DNA of 64,000 nt from Shewanella algicola (GTDB taxonomy: Bacteria; Pseudomonadota; Gammaproteobacteria; Enterobacterales; Shewanellaceae): the NCBI RefSeq assembly GCF_014648035.1, contig NZ_BMQI01000016.1, positions 1-64,000 on the forward strand. The letters run 5' to 3'. The notes beneath the pieces were generated by a model that made no database searches, was not told the DNA's origin, and worked only from the letters and a program-made list of their open reading frames with translations. Both the position numbers and the translations under genes were made by a program. Of the stretch, positions 37,481 to 50,628 are shown piece by piece. How positions within the stretch are numbered: position 1 is the stretch's first letter; each line of letters opens with the position of its first letter.

Positions 37481-38113
37481 TTAATTGTTATTTTGGCTTT
37501 TTTTAGCGGTATCAAATATCGCTTTTCGGGCAAACACTAAATGGCGACGTTTGCCGCCTAATTGGCGCCATAATACTGCGCTACGCATGGCTGCAAGCAG
37601 TAGGGCTCGAATTTTATGTTGTACGATAGGTTGCTTTAAACAATCAGGATTTCCCGATATTTGCAGTTTTGGACCTAATTCACTGATGATGTCGCTGTAT
37701 ATGCTGGCAAAGTTAGACACGACTTGCTCATCGGTAATTTCAAAGTGGCTTAGTTGGCGGTGTATTTGGTTAATGCGTTCAGCAAGCATGCCTAAGCCGT
37801 TTGCCGAACGAGCCAGTTTGCGCTCTAGCGCTAATACACCAACTAAGTAGCGGGTGGTTTCGACATCTTTATTGCTGCCATCGCCCAGTTGGTTTTGAAT
37901 CAACTGGTAGCCTTTACTTAAAATGCTTTTGTCTTGATACACATCGGCAGTGGCTTCGGGCTCGGTGACTAAGATGGTATTTAATGTTGCCGCCAGCGCT
38001 TCTTTATCGCTTTCACCGTGGCGGGCTAAATACTGCACTTGACCAATCGCCTGTAAAATACCGGCAAAGGCCATTGTACGTTCGAACAGCAGACTCTCTG
38101 GAGTTTGACTCAC
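37481..38113 (-). CDS. hflD: High frequency lysogenization protein HflD homologue
   Basis: 210 residues, all-helical, normal length. The start ([20 protein letters not shown]) is typical of the family. In E. coli HflD is a peripheral membrane protein that binds phage lambda CII; its cellular role is unclear. It begins three bases after the mnmA stop and precedes purB. Confidence 0.92.
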   Translation of the reverse strand: MSQTPESLLFERTMAFAGILQAIGQVQYLARHGESDKEALAATLNTILVTEPEATADVYQDKSILSKGYQLIQNQLGDGSNKDVETTRYLVGVLALERKLARSANGLGMLAERINQIHRQLSHFEITDEQVVSNFASIYSDIISELGPKLQISGNPDCLKQPIVQHKIRALLLAAMRSAVLWRQLGGKRRHLVFARKAIFDTAKKSQNNN

Positions 38114-38116
38114 GGT

Positions 38117-39235
38117 TTATCCTCGAACTAGGGTATCGATAATGCCGCCACCTAAACAAATGTCGCCATCATAAAATACAGCCGATTGTCCAGGCGTGAC
38201 TGCGGCAACTGGTGTATCGAACATGACGGTAATATTGTCTGGGTCGTTATAGACTAATGTACAGATAACATCACGTTGACGATAGCGGGTCTTGACTGTG
38301 ATGTGACTGTTATTGGCTGGACCTTTACGGTCAACCCAATGCAGTTGATTAACGGTCATACCCTGTGACATTAAGCGCGGGTGTTCAGCACCTTGTGCCA
38401 CCACGAGTACATTACGCAGTAAATCTTTTTCAACTACGTACCATGGGTCTTCGCTGCTGTTCTTTAAGCCGCCAATCCCTAGGCCTTTACGTTGCCCAAG
38501 AGTGTGGTACATCAAGCCTTGATGAGTACCAATGACTTCGCCTTCAGCGGTTTCAATATCACCCGGTTGCGCCGGTAAATAAGTGGCTAAGAAATCTGTA
38601 AACTTGCGCTCGCCAATAAAACAAATGCCGGTACTGTCTTTTTTGTCGTGAGTGATTAAGCCCATTTTTTTGGCAATCTCACGCACTTCATGTTTTTCAA
38701 GCTCACCGACAGGGAATAAACTGCGCGCCACTTGTTCATGGCTTAAGGTATATAAGAAGTAGCTTTGATCTTTATTGCCATCAACACCACGAAGCATTTC
38801 AACGTTGCCATCGCTGTTGTCGCGACGACGAACATAATGGCCCATGGCGATATAGTCGGCGTCTAAAATCTCGTCAGCAAATTCTAAAAAAGCTTTGAAT
38901 TTGATTTCTTTGTTGCACATGATGTCTGGATTAGGCGTTCGGCCGGCTTTGTATTCAGCTAAGAAGTACTCGAACACGTTGTCCCAGTATTCTGCGGCAA
39001 AGTTGACGGTGTGCATTTTAATACCAAGCTTGTCACATACCGCTTGCGCATCTTTTAGATCATCTGCAGCGGCGCAATATTCGTCGGTGTCGTCTTCTTC
39101 CCAGTTCTTCATAAATAGGCCTTCAACCTCGTAACCTTGCTGGATAAGCAAATAGGCCGAAACAGAAGAATCTACACCGCCGGACATGCCGACAATGACT
39201 TTTTTACCGTTAGAAGTTGGGGTGATTGATGTCAT
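38117..39235 (-). CDS. mnmA: tRNA-uridine 2-sulfurtransferase MnmA
   Basis: 372 residues from ATG 39235 (MTSITP), preferred over an upstream ATG at 39250 because relatives begin there and AGGA is close by. It thiolates U34 of tRNAs for Lys, Glu and Gln with sulfur relayed by Tus proteins. The ATP pyrophosphatase loop GMSGGVDSS (about 16-24) and the catalytic cysteines in [11 protein letters not shown] and STGICFIG are intact. Confidence 0.95.
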   Translation of the reverse strand: MTSITPTSNGKKVIVGMSGGVDSSVSAYLLIQQGYEVEGLFMKNWEEDDTDEYCAAADDLKDAQAVCDKLGIKMHTVNFAAEYWDNVFEYFLAEYKAGRTPNPDIMCNKEIKFKAFLEFADEILDADYIAMGHYVRRRDNSDGNVEMLRGVDGNKDQSYFLYTLSHEQVARSLFPVGELEKHEVREIAKKMGLITHDKKDSTGICFIGERKFTDFLATYLPAQPGDIETAEGEVIGTHQGLMYHTLGQRKGLGIGGLKNSSEDPWYVVEKDLLRNVLVVAQGAEHPRLMSQGMTVNQLHWVDRKGPANNSHITVKTRYRQRDVICTLVYNDPDNITVMFDTPVAAVTPGQSAVFYDGDICLGGGIIDTLVRG

Positions 39236-39452
39236 AAATCCTAAAACCATTGAATATAGAGAGTATGTATATGGTGGTGTCTGTTTACGGTTTCAAGTTA
39301 ATGATAACAATTGACTGAGCTTGAAAGCCGTTAAACAAGGTCAAAAATAAAGTAAAAGAGAGATAAACCTTATCTTATCGAGTAAACATTACATTTGTGC
39401 GGCGCATATTCTACCACGCATTCGAGCACTGGGCTATCTTGAAGGACAGTCA

Positions 39453-39472
39453 ATATAGGGCTATATAGGGCT
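39453..39472. repeat. Two tandem copies of a 10-base unit
   Basis: ATATAGGGCT at 39453-39462 and again at 39463-39472, just downstream of the nudJ stop codon and about 220 bases before the mnmA start. Probably a small slippage duplication. Confidence 0.7.
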
Positions 39473-39481
39473 AAAACTGAG

Positions 39482-40015
39482 CTAACGCGTGTGCAAATAA
39501 TCCGCATTAAGTAAAGATAATGGTAAATGGTGCGGACTCGGTTTTGCATTGCTTTTGGGCGTTAAATCTCTGGTTGCCGGAGGGGATTGGTCTAACAATC
39601 CGGCTTGTTGTATATAATCATCAATACTTTTGAGCACGAGCGGGCTGCGTAATTGATCGCCTAACTCACTAATTTGTTTGCGAGATAACCAATGAGTTCG
39701 GGTAATGGCGCTATCGAGTGGCGTGGCCTCAATAGGTTGCTCTAGAGCAATGCAGAAGGTATATCGTACAAACGCGAGTTCATCACTGGCACTAAATTGA
39801 TAAATCCCCACAATGGCTTGCGGTACAATGTCCAGTCCAGTTTCTTCTAACACCTCCCGTGAGCAGGCATCAATAAGTGACTCATTGGCTTCTAAATGTC
39901 CTGCGGGCTGATTAAATTTAACCCGGCCATTAATCATTTCTTCAACCAGTAAAAACTTACCCTGGCTGTACACGACACAGGCGACGGTGGTATTGGGTTT
40001 ATAGCGTTGAGTCAT
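39482..40015 (-). CDS. nudJ: Phosphatase NudJ (Nudix hydrolase)
   Basis: 177 residues. The Nudix box GHLEANESLIDACSREVLEETG (about residues 39-60) is complete. E. coli NudJ hydrolyses nucleoside tri- and diphosphates and the thiamine precursor HMP-PP. The protein is longer than E. coli NudJ by about 24 residues, with a proline-rich C-terminal tail. It lies between rluE and mnmA, as in E. coli. Confidence 0.9.
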   Translation of the reverse strand: MTQRYKPNTTVACVVYSQGKFLLVEEMINGRVKFNQPAGHLEANESLIDACSREVLEETGLDIVPQAIVGIYQFSASDELAFVRYTFCIALEQPIEATPLDSAITRTHWLSRKQISELGDQLRSPLVLKSIDDYIQQAGLLDQSPPATRDLTPKSNAKPSPHHLPLSLLNADYLHTR

Positions 40016-40064
40016 ATATTTAATCCCTTATGCGTGTATCGCTAATGTTATTTATGATTAACGG

Positions 40065-40742
40065 TTAACGTTGGCTGATTTGTTTGTATTGACCATTTTG
40101 TAAATCATCTAGACACCATTGACCTATTTTATAACGGATTAATCTTAAGGTTGGGTGGCCTACATGGGCAGTCATGCGTCTGACTTGACGATTTCGACCT
40201 TCACAGATTTGCACTTCAAGCCAGGTAGTGGGTATTGATTTTCGCTCTCGTACTGGCGGTACTCGGGGCCAAATAGCGGGTGAGTCCATTACTTTGACCT
40301 TTGCCGGTAAAGTCATGCCGTCTTTAAGTTCTACTCCATCGCACAATGCTTGTATTGCAGCATCTGTTGGTTCACCTTCAACTTGTACCCAGTAGGTTTT
40401 AAAGGTTTTTTTATTTGGCTGGGTTAGTTTAGCTTGCAGCTTGCCATCGTTGGTGAGCAGTAATAAGCCTTCACTGTCGCGATCTAAACGTCCGGCGGCG
40501 TACACGTCACTAATGGGGATAAAGTCTTTTAGTGTTTGTCGACCTGATTCATCGGTAAATTGGCAAAGCACGTCAAACGGTTTATTAAACAACACGATAA
40601 TGGGATTTTCGACAGGCGGTTTCGCCGGGTTTTTACGTCGAGTTGTTTTGCCCGCGAGTGTAGACTTAGACGTTTGCGATAAGGGACGGCCATTTTTGGC
40701 AGCCGTTTTTTTAAATGAACTGAATTTACCTGAGTTTGCCAT
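40065..40742 (-). CDS. rluE: 23S rRNA pseudouridine 2457 synthase
   Basis: 225 residues, RsuA/RluB/E/F family. A basic N-terminal tail (1-45) is followed by the synthase domain with the catalytic-loop motif [15 protein letters not shown] (Asp about 90). The conserved GRNRQVRRM segment lies near residue 188. It precedes nudJ by 49 bases and diverges from icd, as in E. coli. Confidence 0.92.
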   Translation of the reverse strand: MANSGKFSSFKKTAAKNGRPLSQTSKSTLAGKTTRRKNPAKPPVENPIIVLFNKPFDVLCQFTDESGRQTLKDFIPISDVYAAGRLDRDSEGLLLLTNDGKLQAKLTQPNKKTFKTYWVQVEGEPTDAAIQALCDGVELKDGMTLPAKVKVMDSPAIWPRVPPVRERKSIPTTWLEVQICEGRNRQVRRMTAHVGHPTLRLIRYKIGQWCLDDLQNGQYKQISQR

Positions 40743-43357
<2,615 letters not shown>

Positions 43358-43454
43358 TTTGCTTGTTAATTAATGGGGCATTACTTTGAATTGAGTTTGA
43401 ATTTGAAGCTCTGTCCTTATTAATAACAAATTTATGCTTTATTTTTAGACAATA

Positions 43455-43486
43455 AAAAAGACAGGGATTAAAATCCCTGTCTTTTT
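43455..43486. terminator. Bidirectional terminator between icd and cspD
   Basis: Fifteen-base arms AAAAAGACAGGGATT (43455-43469) and AATCCCTGTCTTTTT (43472-43486). It serves both convergent genes. Confidence 0.92.
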
Positions 43487-43505
43487 GTTTTATAGTCTCT
43501 ACCTA

Positions 43506-43712
43506 CTATTTTGTAGGTGAGATGGCTGAAGCATGCATTCCTTTAGGACCTTCTTCAACTTCGAAGCACACAGGTTGACCTGCTTTTAAGGTACGATAAC
43601 CTTCCATTTCGATAGTTGAATAGTGCGCAAATACATCCTCGCCACCCTGATCTGGGCAAATAAACCCGAATCCTTTGGCGTTGTTGAACCACTTTACAGT
43701 TCCGTTTGCCAT
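43506..43712 (-). CDS. cspD: Cold shock domain protein CspD
   Basis: 68 residues, a single cold shock domain with RNA-binding motifs KGFGFI (about 13-18) and DVFAHY (26-31). The divergent position beside clpS-clpA is that of E. coli cspD, a stationary-phase inhibitor of replication. It is likely to bind single-stranded nucleic acid here too. Confidence 0.93.
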   Translation of the reverse strand: MANGTVKWFNNAKGFGFICPDQGGEDVFAHYSTIEMEGYRTLKAGQPVCFEVEEGPKGMHASAISPTK

Positions 43713-43908
43713 ACTTCCACTTCCTTCTGTTGTCTACTTACCAGTAAGATAGTAAAACTTATTATCCAGCGGTCTAGTATTCGCCGCCTAGCAAATAGAA
43801 TGAAATTTGTACGAAAAGATGTCAAGCATAAATTAACAAAAAGACAACATTTAATTAATTTAATAATATCAAGTGGTCGGGAACCAAACGAGAGGCTAGT
43901 ATTAAACA

Positions 43909-44217
43909 ATGGCTAAATTAGGCAGTGTAGAACATACCGAAGAAAAGGTTGAATCTGAGCTACAACCACCCCATATGTATAAAGTGGTGCTAAACAATGA
44001 TGATTACACCCCGATGGATTTTGTGGTTGAAGTATTACAACGCTTCTTTGAGAAAAATGAGCAGCAAGCTGTTGATATCATGTTAGCGATACATCACCAG
44101 GGCAAAGGATTGTGTGGGGTTTTCCCATTTGGGATCGCCGAAACTAAAGTTTTTCAAGTAAATCAGTTTGCAAGAGAAAACCAACATCCGTTACTGTGTA
44201 CATTAGAGAAAGCATAA
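43909..44217 (+). CDS. clpS: ClpS, N-end rule adaptor of ClpAP
   Basis: 102 residues with the conserved core [16 protein letters not shown] (about residues 24-39), whose Asn-Asp pair binds the N-degron amino group. It delivers proteins with N-terminal Leu, Phe, Trp or Tyr to ClpA. It precedes clpA by 45 bases and diverges from cspD. Confidence 0.95.
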   Translation: MAKLGSVEHTEEKVESELQPPHMYKVVLNNDDYTPMDFVVEVLQRFFEKNEQQAVDIMLAIHHQGKGLCGVFPFGIAETKVFQVNQFARENQHPLLCTLEKA

Positions 44218-44262
44218 AAAAATCGTTTTCTTACAGTCTGTGGTTAAATTTAGGGGGTGCTT

Positions 44263-46521
44263 ATGCTGAACAAAGATCTGGAAGTCACCTTGAACCTAGC
44301 GTTTCAGCAAGCTAGAGATTCACGTCATGAATACATGACGGTAGAACATTTATTATTAGCGCTTATTGATAATCCAGCCGCGTATGAGGCGTTAATTGCC
44401 TGCGGTGCGGATGTTAATCGTCTTCGTGAAGAAGTGGCTAATTTCATTCAACAAACCACACCTATCATTGCAGAGTCACCTGAAGAGCGTGAAACCCAAC
44501 CGACATTAGGGTTTCAGCGAGTACTTCAACGGGCTGTTTTTCATGTGCAATCATCTGGTCGTAACGAAGTGACCGGCGCAAATGTGCTGGTGGCTATTTT
44601 TAGTGAACAAGAATCACAAGCCGTATATTTATTACGTCGTAGCGAAATTACTCGTCTAGATGTGGTTAATTTTATTTCCCACGGCATGAGCAAAGACGAA
44701 GAATCTGGTGAATCGTCGGATCAAGAGCGCATTGAAGATCAATCTGACAATAGCGAAGAGCGCAGCATGTTAGCGCAGTTTGCCTCTAATCTTAATCAGC
44801 TTGCTAAAGACGGCAACATCGACCCATTAATTGGTCGTGATGCTGAAATTGAACGCGCAATTCAAACCTTATGTCGTCGTCGTAAAAATAATCCATTGTT
44901 GGTTGGTGAAGCGGGCGTGGGTAAAACTGCGATTGCTGAAGGCTTAGCCTATCGCATCGTTACCGAACAAGTGCCAGATGTGATGGCCGATGCCACAGTG
45001 TACTCGTTAGATTTAGGGGCGTTATTGGCCGGTACCAAATACCGTGGCGACTTTGAAAAGCGCTTTAAAAGCTTACTAAAAGAATTGTCAACAGACGAAC
45101 ATGCCATTTTATTCATTGATGAAATTCATACCATCATTGGTGCAGGTGCAGCGTCTGGCGGGGTAATGGACGCCTCTAATTTATTAAAGCCCTTGTTATC
45201 GAGCGGTAAGTTACGTTGCATGGGCTCAACGACGTTCCAAGAGTATCAAAGTATTTTTGAGAAGGACCGCGCGTTAGCGCGTCGATTCCAAAAAATTGAT
45301 ATTAATGAGCCGTCAGTGGCTGAAACCACCAAGATTTTGATGGGACTTAAGTCAAAATACGAAGAATATCACGGTGTGCGTTATACCCAAGCCGCCATCA
45401 GCAGCGCTGCTAGCTTGTCCGCGAAGCACATTAATGACCGTCACTTACCAGACAAAGCCATTGATGTGATTGACGAGGCGGGCGCTCGCATGGTGATGAT
45501 GCCGCAAAGTAAACGCAAAAAAACCATTGGCCAGCCTGAAATCGAAGCAATTATTGCTAAATTGGCGCGTATTCCTGAGAAGTCGGTATCGTCGACTGAC
45601 AAGGATATGTTACGAAACCTTGAACGTAACCTTAAGATGGTGGTGTTTGGTCAGGATAAAGCGATTGAGAGCCTTAGTGCTGCCATCCGTTTGTCGCGCA
45701 GTGGTTTAGGTTCAGAAAAAAGACCTGTGGGTAGTTTTATGTTTGCCGGTCCGACGGGTGTGGGTAAAACAGAGGTCACCAGCCAGCTTGCTTCGTGTTT
45801 GAACTTGAAGCTTATCCGTTTTGATATGTCTGAGTATATGGAACGCCACACAGTGTCACGCCTCATTGGTGCGCCTCCAGGCTATGTGGGTTATGACCAA
45901 GGCGGGTTGTTAACAGATGCTGTGATTAAAAATCCACATTGCGTGGTTCTACTTGATGAAATTGAGAAGGCGCATCCAGATGTGTTCAACTTACTTTTAC
46001 AAGTCATGGATCACGGTACATTAACCGACAATAATGGCCGCAAAGCTGACTTTAGAAACGTCACCTTGGTAATGACCACCAATGCCGGTGTGCAGGAGAC
46101 GATTCGTAAGTCGATTGGTTTCCAGCAGCAAGATCATACTCAAGATGCGTTAGCGGAAATCAACAAAGTATTTTCACCTGAGTTCCGTAACCGTTTAGAT
46201 TCGATTGTCTGGTTTAATCACTTAGACATGACAGTCATCGCTAAAGTGGTTGATAAGTTCTTAGTAGAGCTTCAAGCGCAGCTAGATGATAAACGAGTCA
46301 CCTTAGAAGTGAGTGACGAAGCACGTACCTTGTTGGCCGAGAAAGGCTACGACAAGTCAATGGGTGCTCGTCCTATGTCGAGGGTGGTGACCGAATTAAT
46401 TAAACGTCCATTAGCGGATGAAATCTTATTTGGGATCCTTGAGCGTGGCGGTATTGCGCACATTGATGTCAAAGACGGTGAGATTAATATTGATTGTGAG
46501 GCCACTGAGAAGGTGTCTTAA
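44263..46521 (+). CDS. clpA: ATP-dependent Clp protease ATP-binding subunit ClpA
   Basis: 752 residues from ATG 44263, preceded by AGGGGG; a GTG at 44257 overlaps that site and is unlikely. An N-terminal Clp repeat domain (1-140) binds ClpS. Two AAA+ domains follow, with Walker A motifs GEAGVGKT (about 212) and GPTGVGKTE (about 493). It unfolds substrates for ClpP, which is not in the window. Confidence 0.96.
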   Translation: MLNKDLEVTLNLAFQQARDSRHEYMTVEHLLLALIDNPAAYEALIACGADVNRLREEVANFIQQTTPIIAESPEERETQPTLGFQRVLQRAVFHVQSSGRNEVTGANVLVAIFSEQESQAVYLLRRSEITRLDVVNFISHGMSKDEESGESSDQERIEDQSDNSEERSMLAQFASNLNQLAKDGNIDPLIGRDAEIERAIQTLCRRRKNNPLLVGEAGVGKTAIAEGLAYRIVTEQVPDVMADATVYSLDLGALLAGTKYRGDFEKRFKSLLKELSTDEHAILFIDEIHTIIGAGAASGGVMDASNLLKPLLSSGKLRCMGSTTFQEYQSIFEKDRALARRFQKIDINEPSVAETTKILMGLKSKYEEYHGVRYTQAAISSAASLSAKHINDRHLPDKAIDVIDEAGARMVMMPQSKRKKTIGQPEIEAIIAKLARIPEKSVSSTDKDMLRNLERNLKMVVFGQDKAIESLSAAIRLSRSGLGSEKRPVGSFMFAGPTGVGKTEVTSQLASCLNLKLIRFDMSEYMERHTVSRLIGAPPGYVGYDQGGLLTDAVIKNPHCVVLLDEIEKAHPDVFNLLLQVMDHGTLTDNNGRKADFRNVTLVMTTNAGVQETIRKSIGFQQQDHTQDALAEINKVFSPEFRNRLDSIVWFNHLDMTVIAKVVDKFLVELQAQLDDKRVTLEVSDEARTLLAEKGYDKSMGARPMSRVVTELIKRPLADEILFGILERGGIAHIDVKDGEINIDCEATEKVS

Positions 46522-46550
46522 ACAGCCGGTTTACTCGGTAAAATGACAAT

Positions 46551-46580
46551 AAAAAGATGACCAAGTGGTCATCTTTTTTT
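46551..46580 (+). terminator. Terminator of clpS-clpA
   Basis: AAAAAGATGACC and GGTCATCTTTTT arms followed by T, about 30 bases after the clpA stop. Confidence 0.88.
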
Positions 46581-46710
46581 ATCCGCAGAATCACTATTCC
46601 CACCACATTAATTATGTCATCCGTTCAGATGTTTTATGGTTCTTTATACAACAAAAATTGGTTTGCTGCCTGACCAGATAATGAATAGGATGGAGAGTAG
46701 ACTCAACAAC

Positions 46711-46737
46711 AAAAAAACCGACTTACAGTCGGCTTTT
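46711..46737 (-). terminator. Terminator of infA
   Basis: CCGACT and AGTCGG arms around a three-base loop. On the minus strand it is followed by seven T. It lies 20 bases beyond the infA stop. Confidence 0.88.
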
Positions 46738-46756
46738 ACAATGTTGAGGCTAGCGA

Positions 46757-46990
<234 letters not shown>

Positions 46991-47053
46991 TTAGCCTTCA
47001 AATATGAAAAATCGGGCGTATCATGCCCCAAAATCGCGTAACTGTAAAGGGTG

Positions 47054-47773
47054 TTAGCAAGAAAGAGGTTCAAGTTGTTCACCAATTTGCCAACCTTGGG
47101 GTGTTAATATTTGATAAGGTCGATATTGACGCTTATAACGCATTTTTCGATTTTGATCAATTTGATAGCCTAAATACAAATAACGCTTGCCCATAGACTT
47201 AGCCAGTTGGCATTGAATTAAGATCATCAACGAGCCCAATGAGCGGTCTGCATAGTCAGGATCAAAATAACTGTAGATAGCAGAAAAGCTGTGGACCATG
47301 TTGTCGGTGACAGCAACCCCAATCAGTTGGTCTTTATCAAACACTTCAATAAACATGGGCGGTAGCCAATCAGACAATAAAAAATCATCATACTGGGTTT
47401 GAGAGGCCGGATACATTGGTCCGTCGTTATGACGTTCTTTAATATAACGTTGATAAAGCTCAAAATGTTCAGGGCGAGTTTGGTAATTTACTTTCCAGTG
47501 TAAATCTTGACTATTTTTTAAGGTTCTCTTTTGGCGTTTTGACAATACAAAATCGTGCACATTTAGGCGTATCGATTGGCACGCTTGGCAACTCGGACAG
47601 CGCGGTTTATAGATTGAATTACCATTACGACGAAAGCCCATCCCCAGCAATTGCTCAAATAAAGCTCCGTCAATATGCGGTTCTTGGATAATGAGTAATT
47701 GCTCTTTGTTGCCTTCAATATAATTGCAATCAAATGGTTGGCTTATTCCGACACTCACAGATTTAGAATTCAA
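47054..47773 (-). CDS. bpt: Aspartate/glutamate leucyltransferase Bpt
   Basis: 239 residues, ATE1-like family. The N-terminal cysteine cluster CPSCQACQS (about 58-66) and the conserved [17 protein letters not shown] core (SLGSLMIL, about 177) are seen. Bpt attaches leucine to N-terminal Asp or Glu, making ClpS-recognised degrons. It overlaps aat by 11 bases. Confidence 0.93.
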   Translation of the reverse strand: MNSKSVSVGISQPFDCNYIEGNKEQLLIIQEPHIDGALFEQLLGMGFRRNGNSIYKPRCPSCQACQSIRLNVHDFVLSKRQKRTLKNSQDLHWKVNYQTRPEHFELYQRYIKERHNDGPMYPASQTQYDDFLLSDWLPPMFIEVFDKDQLIGVAVTDNMVHSFSAIYSYFDPDYADRSLGSLMILIQCQLAKSMGKRYLYLGYQIDQNRKMRYKRQYRPYQILTPQGWQIGEQLEPLSC

Positions 47774-48470
47774 TTAAGACCTCTTGTTTGTTCCATATCG
47801 ATGGCGATATTGATTGGTCTCGATAACGGTGAAGTAAGGTTAAAAAATCATGTCTTGGTAGCGCTTTTGCGCCCAAACTGACTAGATGTGGGTTCATTAC
47901 TTGTGCATCAATGAGTTTAAAACCATGCTGCACCACATGCTGGTTAAGTATAGCAAAAGCGGCTTTTGATGCATTGGTTTGTCGATGAAACATTGATTCG
48001 CCACAAAAAACACCGCCAACCGCTATACCATATAAACCGCCCACGAGGTGCTCTCCATCCCATACTTCTATCGAATGGGCTTTACCTTGTAAATGTAACT
48101 CGTAATATGCCATTTGAATTTCAGCTGAAATCCAGGTGCCATCTTGTGCGCTGCGAGGGGCTGAACAACCCGCTACAACGTCTAAAAAAGCATAATTAAT
48201 GGTATAGCGCCAGGTGGATTTTTTAAGGAACTTTAGCAAGCTTTTGCTGCCAAAAGGATAAGTGGGAGTAAACACGGCACGCGGATCGGGCGACCACCAT
48301 AAAATAGGGTCGCTACTATTAAACCACGGGAATATGCCCTCATGATACGCTTTCAGTAAGCGTTGAGGCTGCAAGTCCCCTCCAATGGCAAGTAAGCCAT
48401 TTGGGTCGGTGAGCGCATGTTCTGGCGGCGGGAAGCCGATAGACCGATTTAAATAAGACAGTGAGTTCAC
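47763..48470 (-). CDS. aat: Leucyl/phenylalanyl-tRNA-protein transferase
   Basis: 235 residues, adds Leu or Phe to N-terminal Arg or Lys. The hallmark GLLAIGGDL (about 25-33), GIFPWF and [10 protein letters not shown] are present. It is first of the aat-bpt-infA unit. With clpS and clpA close by, the window carries the bacterial N-degron pathway apart from ClpP. Confidence 0.96.
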   Translation of the reverse strand: MNSLSYLNRSIGFPPPEHALTDPNGLLAIGGDLQPQRLLKAYHEGIFPWFNSSDPILWWSPDPRAVFTPTYPFGSKSLLKFLKKSTWRYTINYAFLDVVAGCSAPRSAQDGTWISAEIQMAYYELHLQGKAHSIEVWDGEHLVGGLYGIAVGGVFCGESMFHRQTNASKAAFAILNQHVVQHGFKLIDAQVMNPHLVSLGAKALPRHDFLTLLHRYRDQSISPSIWNKQEVLIEF

Positions 48471-48522
48471 AATTGAGTATATTAATTGTCATACCTTATC
48501 GTTAACTTAGCGGAAAATAGCG

Positions 48523-49011
48523 ATGTTTAAAATAATAACCGTCACCGGAAAGAGTTTTTTTGCTGTATTACTGACATTTTGCTTGTTTAGTAGCCTGGCA
48601 CAAGCCGCTTATGAGCGTAACCAGGCTGTGCCGGTTGAGAAAGTGTTGTACGGCAACATTGAGTCAGTACGGCAGGTGAATGAAAAGCAATTAGTCGAAG
48701 ACAGCCGCAGCGGTTGGAAAACATTTGGCGGAGCCTTAATCGGTGGGGTGATTGGTCATCAATTTGGCAGTGGATCTGGCCAGGATGTGGCTACGGTATT
48801 GGGTGCGTTAATTGGTGGCGGTTTAGGCAGTCAGCATGGACAATCGGCCTATTATCTTGAAAATAAACTGGTAGAATTAATGATCACTCAAGAAGATGGC
48901 AGCCAAGTGATGGTGATTCAAGATCTCGACCCTGGCATGAGCTTTAGTGCTGGTGATGAAGTGCGAGTGGTATATTTAAAAGGTTATGTCCGAGTCGATT
49001 TAGCCATGTAA
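48523..49011 (+). CDS. Glycine-zipper 2TM (SlyB-like) envelope protein
   Basis: 162 residues with a signal peptide (about 1-28, SSLAQA). The glycine zipper GGALIGGVIGHQFGSGSG (about 69-86) and a second GALIGGGLGSQHG follow. SlyB relatives are outer membrane lipoproteins, but no cysteine follows the cleavage site here, so this one is probably not lipidated. It is divergent from aat. Confidence 0.8.
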   Translation: MFKIITVTGKSFFAVLLTFCLFSSLAQAAYERNQAVPVEKVLYGNIESVRQVNEKQLVEDSRSGWKTFGGALIGGVIGHQFGSGSGQDVATVLGALIGGGLGSQHGQSAYYLENKLVELMITQEDGSQVMVIQDLDPGMSFSAGDEVRVVYLKGYVRVDLAM

Positions 49012-49060
49012 TTCGATTAATCTGACAACAATCGATTAAACAAGAAAGTATCAATAACAT

Positions 49061-49082
49061 AAAAGGAGCCTAGGCTCCTTTT
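49061..49082. terminator. Bidirectional terminator after the glycine-zipper gene
   Basis: AAAAGGAGCC, TA-centred, GGCTCCTTTT. The T tracts are short but present on both strands. Confidence 0.8.
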
Positions 49083-49124
49083 GTGTTGATGCTAATTTAT
49101 TTTATACGAATAAGCCGTATTAAA

Positions 49125-49478
49125 TTAGAATCCTCGTGGCAAGGTTTGGCTGCCTGCTGCGTTTTCAAGCTTTTGACGCCATAATTGTTTAGGCGTTAAC
49201 CCACAAGATGTCGCAGTGGCTTTTTTACTGGGTTGCGTCTTAGCAGGTTTAACTTCTGTTTTAACCGCAGCTTTTGCGCTAGAGGCTTTTATTTCAGAGG
49301 CTGGGCTTGCTGCACACAACTCGCCATGCATGGTTTCAAGTTCGCTAAAACGTACCGATTTACCACCGTCGATTTTATACCAGCTGCCAGCTTGCTCAAT
49401 CGACACCGCTTTGCCCGATTGTTTTTCAAGTGCCATTTGCAGTTGGCTGATGACCTCTTCTTTAGTCAATGTTGTCAT
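49125..49478 (-). CDS. Small protein of unknown function with Ala/Lys-rich linker
   Basis: 117 residues from ATG 49478 (MTTLTKEEV); a frame eight residues longer is possible. Three parts are visible: an N-terminal domain (1-55), a low-complexity alanine, lysine and threonine linker (about 58-90) and a conserved-looking tail LTPKQLWRQKLENA. I do not recognise it. It resembles the many small Shewanella-specific hypothetical proteins. Confidence 0.6.
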   Translation of the reverse strand: MTTLTKEEVISQLQMALEKQSGKAVSIEQAGSWYKIDGGKSVRFSELETMHGELCAASPASEIKASSAKAAVKTEVKPAKTQPSKKATATSCGLTPKQLWRQKLENAAGSQTLPRGF

Positions 49479-49788
49479 AGTTAATAACCTATTTGTTATC
49501 ATGTTAAATGAAGGTTGTAATGAATTTTAAAGTGTTAACACTATAAAAGTCCAATTGACTGCTAAAATTGTTGGTTTATCACTCATAAAGTCGTTTTTAT
49601 CGACATATTTCACTGCTATTGCTGAAATATTCGGGCTTGAGTTAAACTGTATGTCATCGCATCGTGGCGTTAACTCGACATGATTTTTACTGTTAATGTT
49701 AATCGTTCAGTAAAGTCATCATCCCATTATTTTTGGTCACACTCAATCGAGTGAACCCTTACAGCTTCACAGTACTTTTAGGAATATT

Positions 49789-50571
49789 ATGTCTACAAAT
49801 CAGCATGGAAAGTCCGTTATCTCGCGACAAGCTCTCTCGTCGTATTTAGACACTTTTTTGAATGTTTCAGCGTTTAAAGACTATGCCCCAAATGGATTGC
49901 AAGTTGAGGGCAAAGGGCAAGTTCGCACTTTAGTCACTGGGGTTACGGCTTGTCAGGCATTAATAGAACAAGCCATTGCCGTTAATGCTGATGCTATTTT
50001 AGTGCATCATGGTTTCTTTTGGAAAAATGAACCAGAAGTGATCACCGGCATGAAATACCGCCGAATTAAAGCCTTAATGGATCATGACATCAGCTTGTTT
50101 GGTTATCATTTACCCTTAGATGCGCATCATGGCATTGGTAATAATGCTCAGTTAGCTTATCAATTGGGGATTTTAAGCCCACGAGTGTATGAACCCGTAG
50201 CGCAAGATTTATTGTGGCATGGTCATCTAGAACATCCTGTAACGGCAACTGAATTTAGCCAGTTACTCAATAATGTGCTTAAACGTGAACCGTTGCATAT
50301 CGGTGATAACAGCAAACCCATTGCAACCATTGCCTGGTGTACTGGCGGGGCACAAGATTATATCGATCAAGCGGCGCAAATGGGTGTGGATGCATTTATT
50401 AGCGGAGAAGTATCAGAGCGAACTTACCATGCTGCAATGGAGCAAGGGATACATTATTTTGCAGCAGGGCATCACGCCACGGAACAATTTGGCATTAAGG
50501 CACTTGGTCAACACCTCGCCAGTAAATTTGATTTAACTCATCACTTTATCGATATCGTTAATCCAGTGTAA
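49789..50571 (+). CDS. Nif3-family dinuclear metal protein (YbgI)
   Basis: 260 residues, GTP cyclohydrolase 1 type 2 homologue family. Metal-binding histidines appear in ILVHHGFFW (about 65-73), and the C-terminal AAGHHATEQFG is the family signature. The biochemical role is uncertain; E. coli YbgI is linked to metal or DNA-damage phenotypes. AGGAAT precedes ATG 49789. It is followed by the antiporter gene after 57 bases. Confidence 0.9.
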   Translation: MSTNQHGKSVISRQALSSYLDTFLNVSAFKDYAPNGLQVEGKGQVRTLVTGVTACQALIEQAIAVNADAILVHHGFFWKNEPEVITGMKYRRIKALMDHDISLFGYHLPLDAHHGIGNNAQLAYQLGILSPRVYEPVAQDLLWHGHLEHPVTATEFSQLLNNVLKREPLHIGDNSKPIATIAWCTGGAQDYIDQAAQMGVDAFISGEVSERTYHAAMEQGIHYFAAGHHATEQFGIKALGQHLASKFDLTHHFIDIVNPV

Positions 50572-50628
50572 TTGGGTTTTATCCAGTAATCGCGGTGAGA
50601 AAATGTGGTGGGTTAATAAGGAACGTTA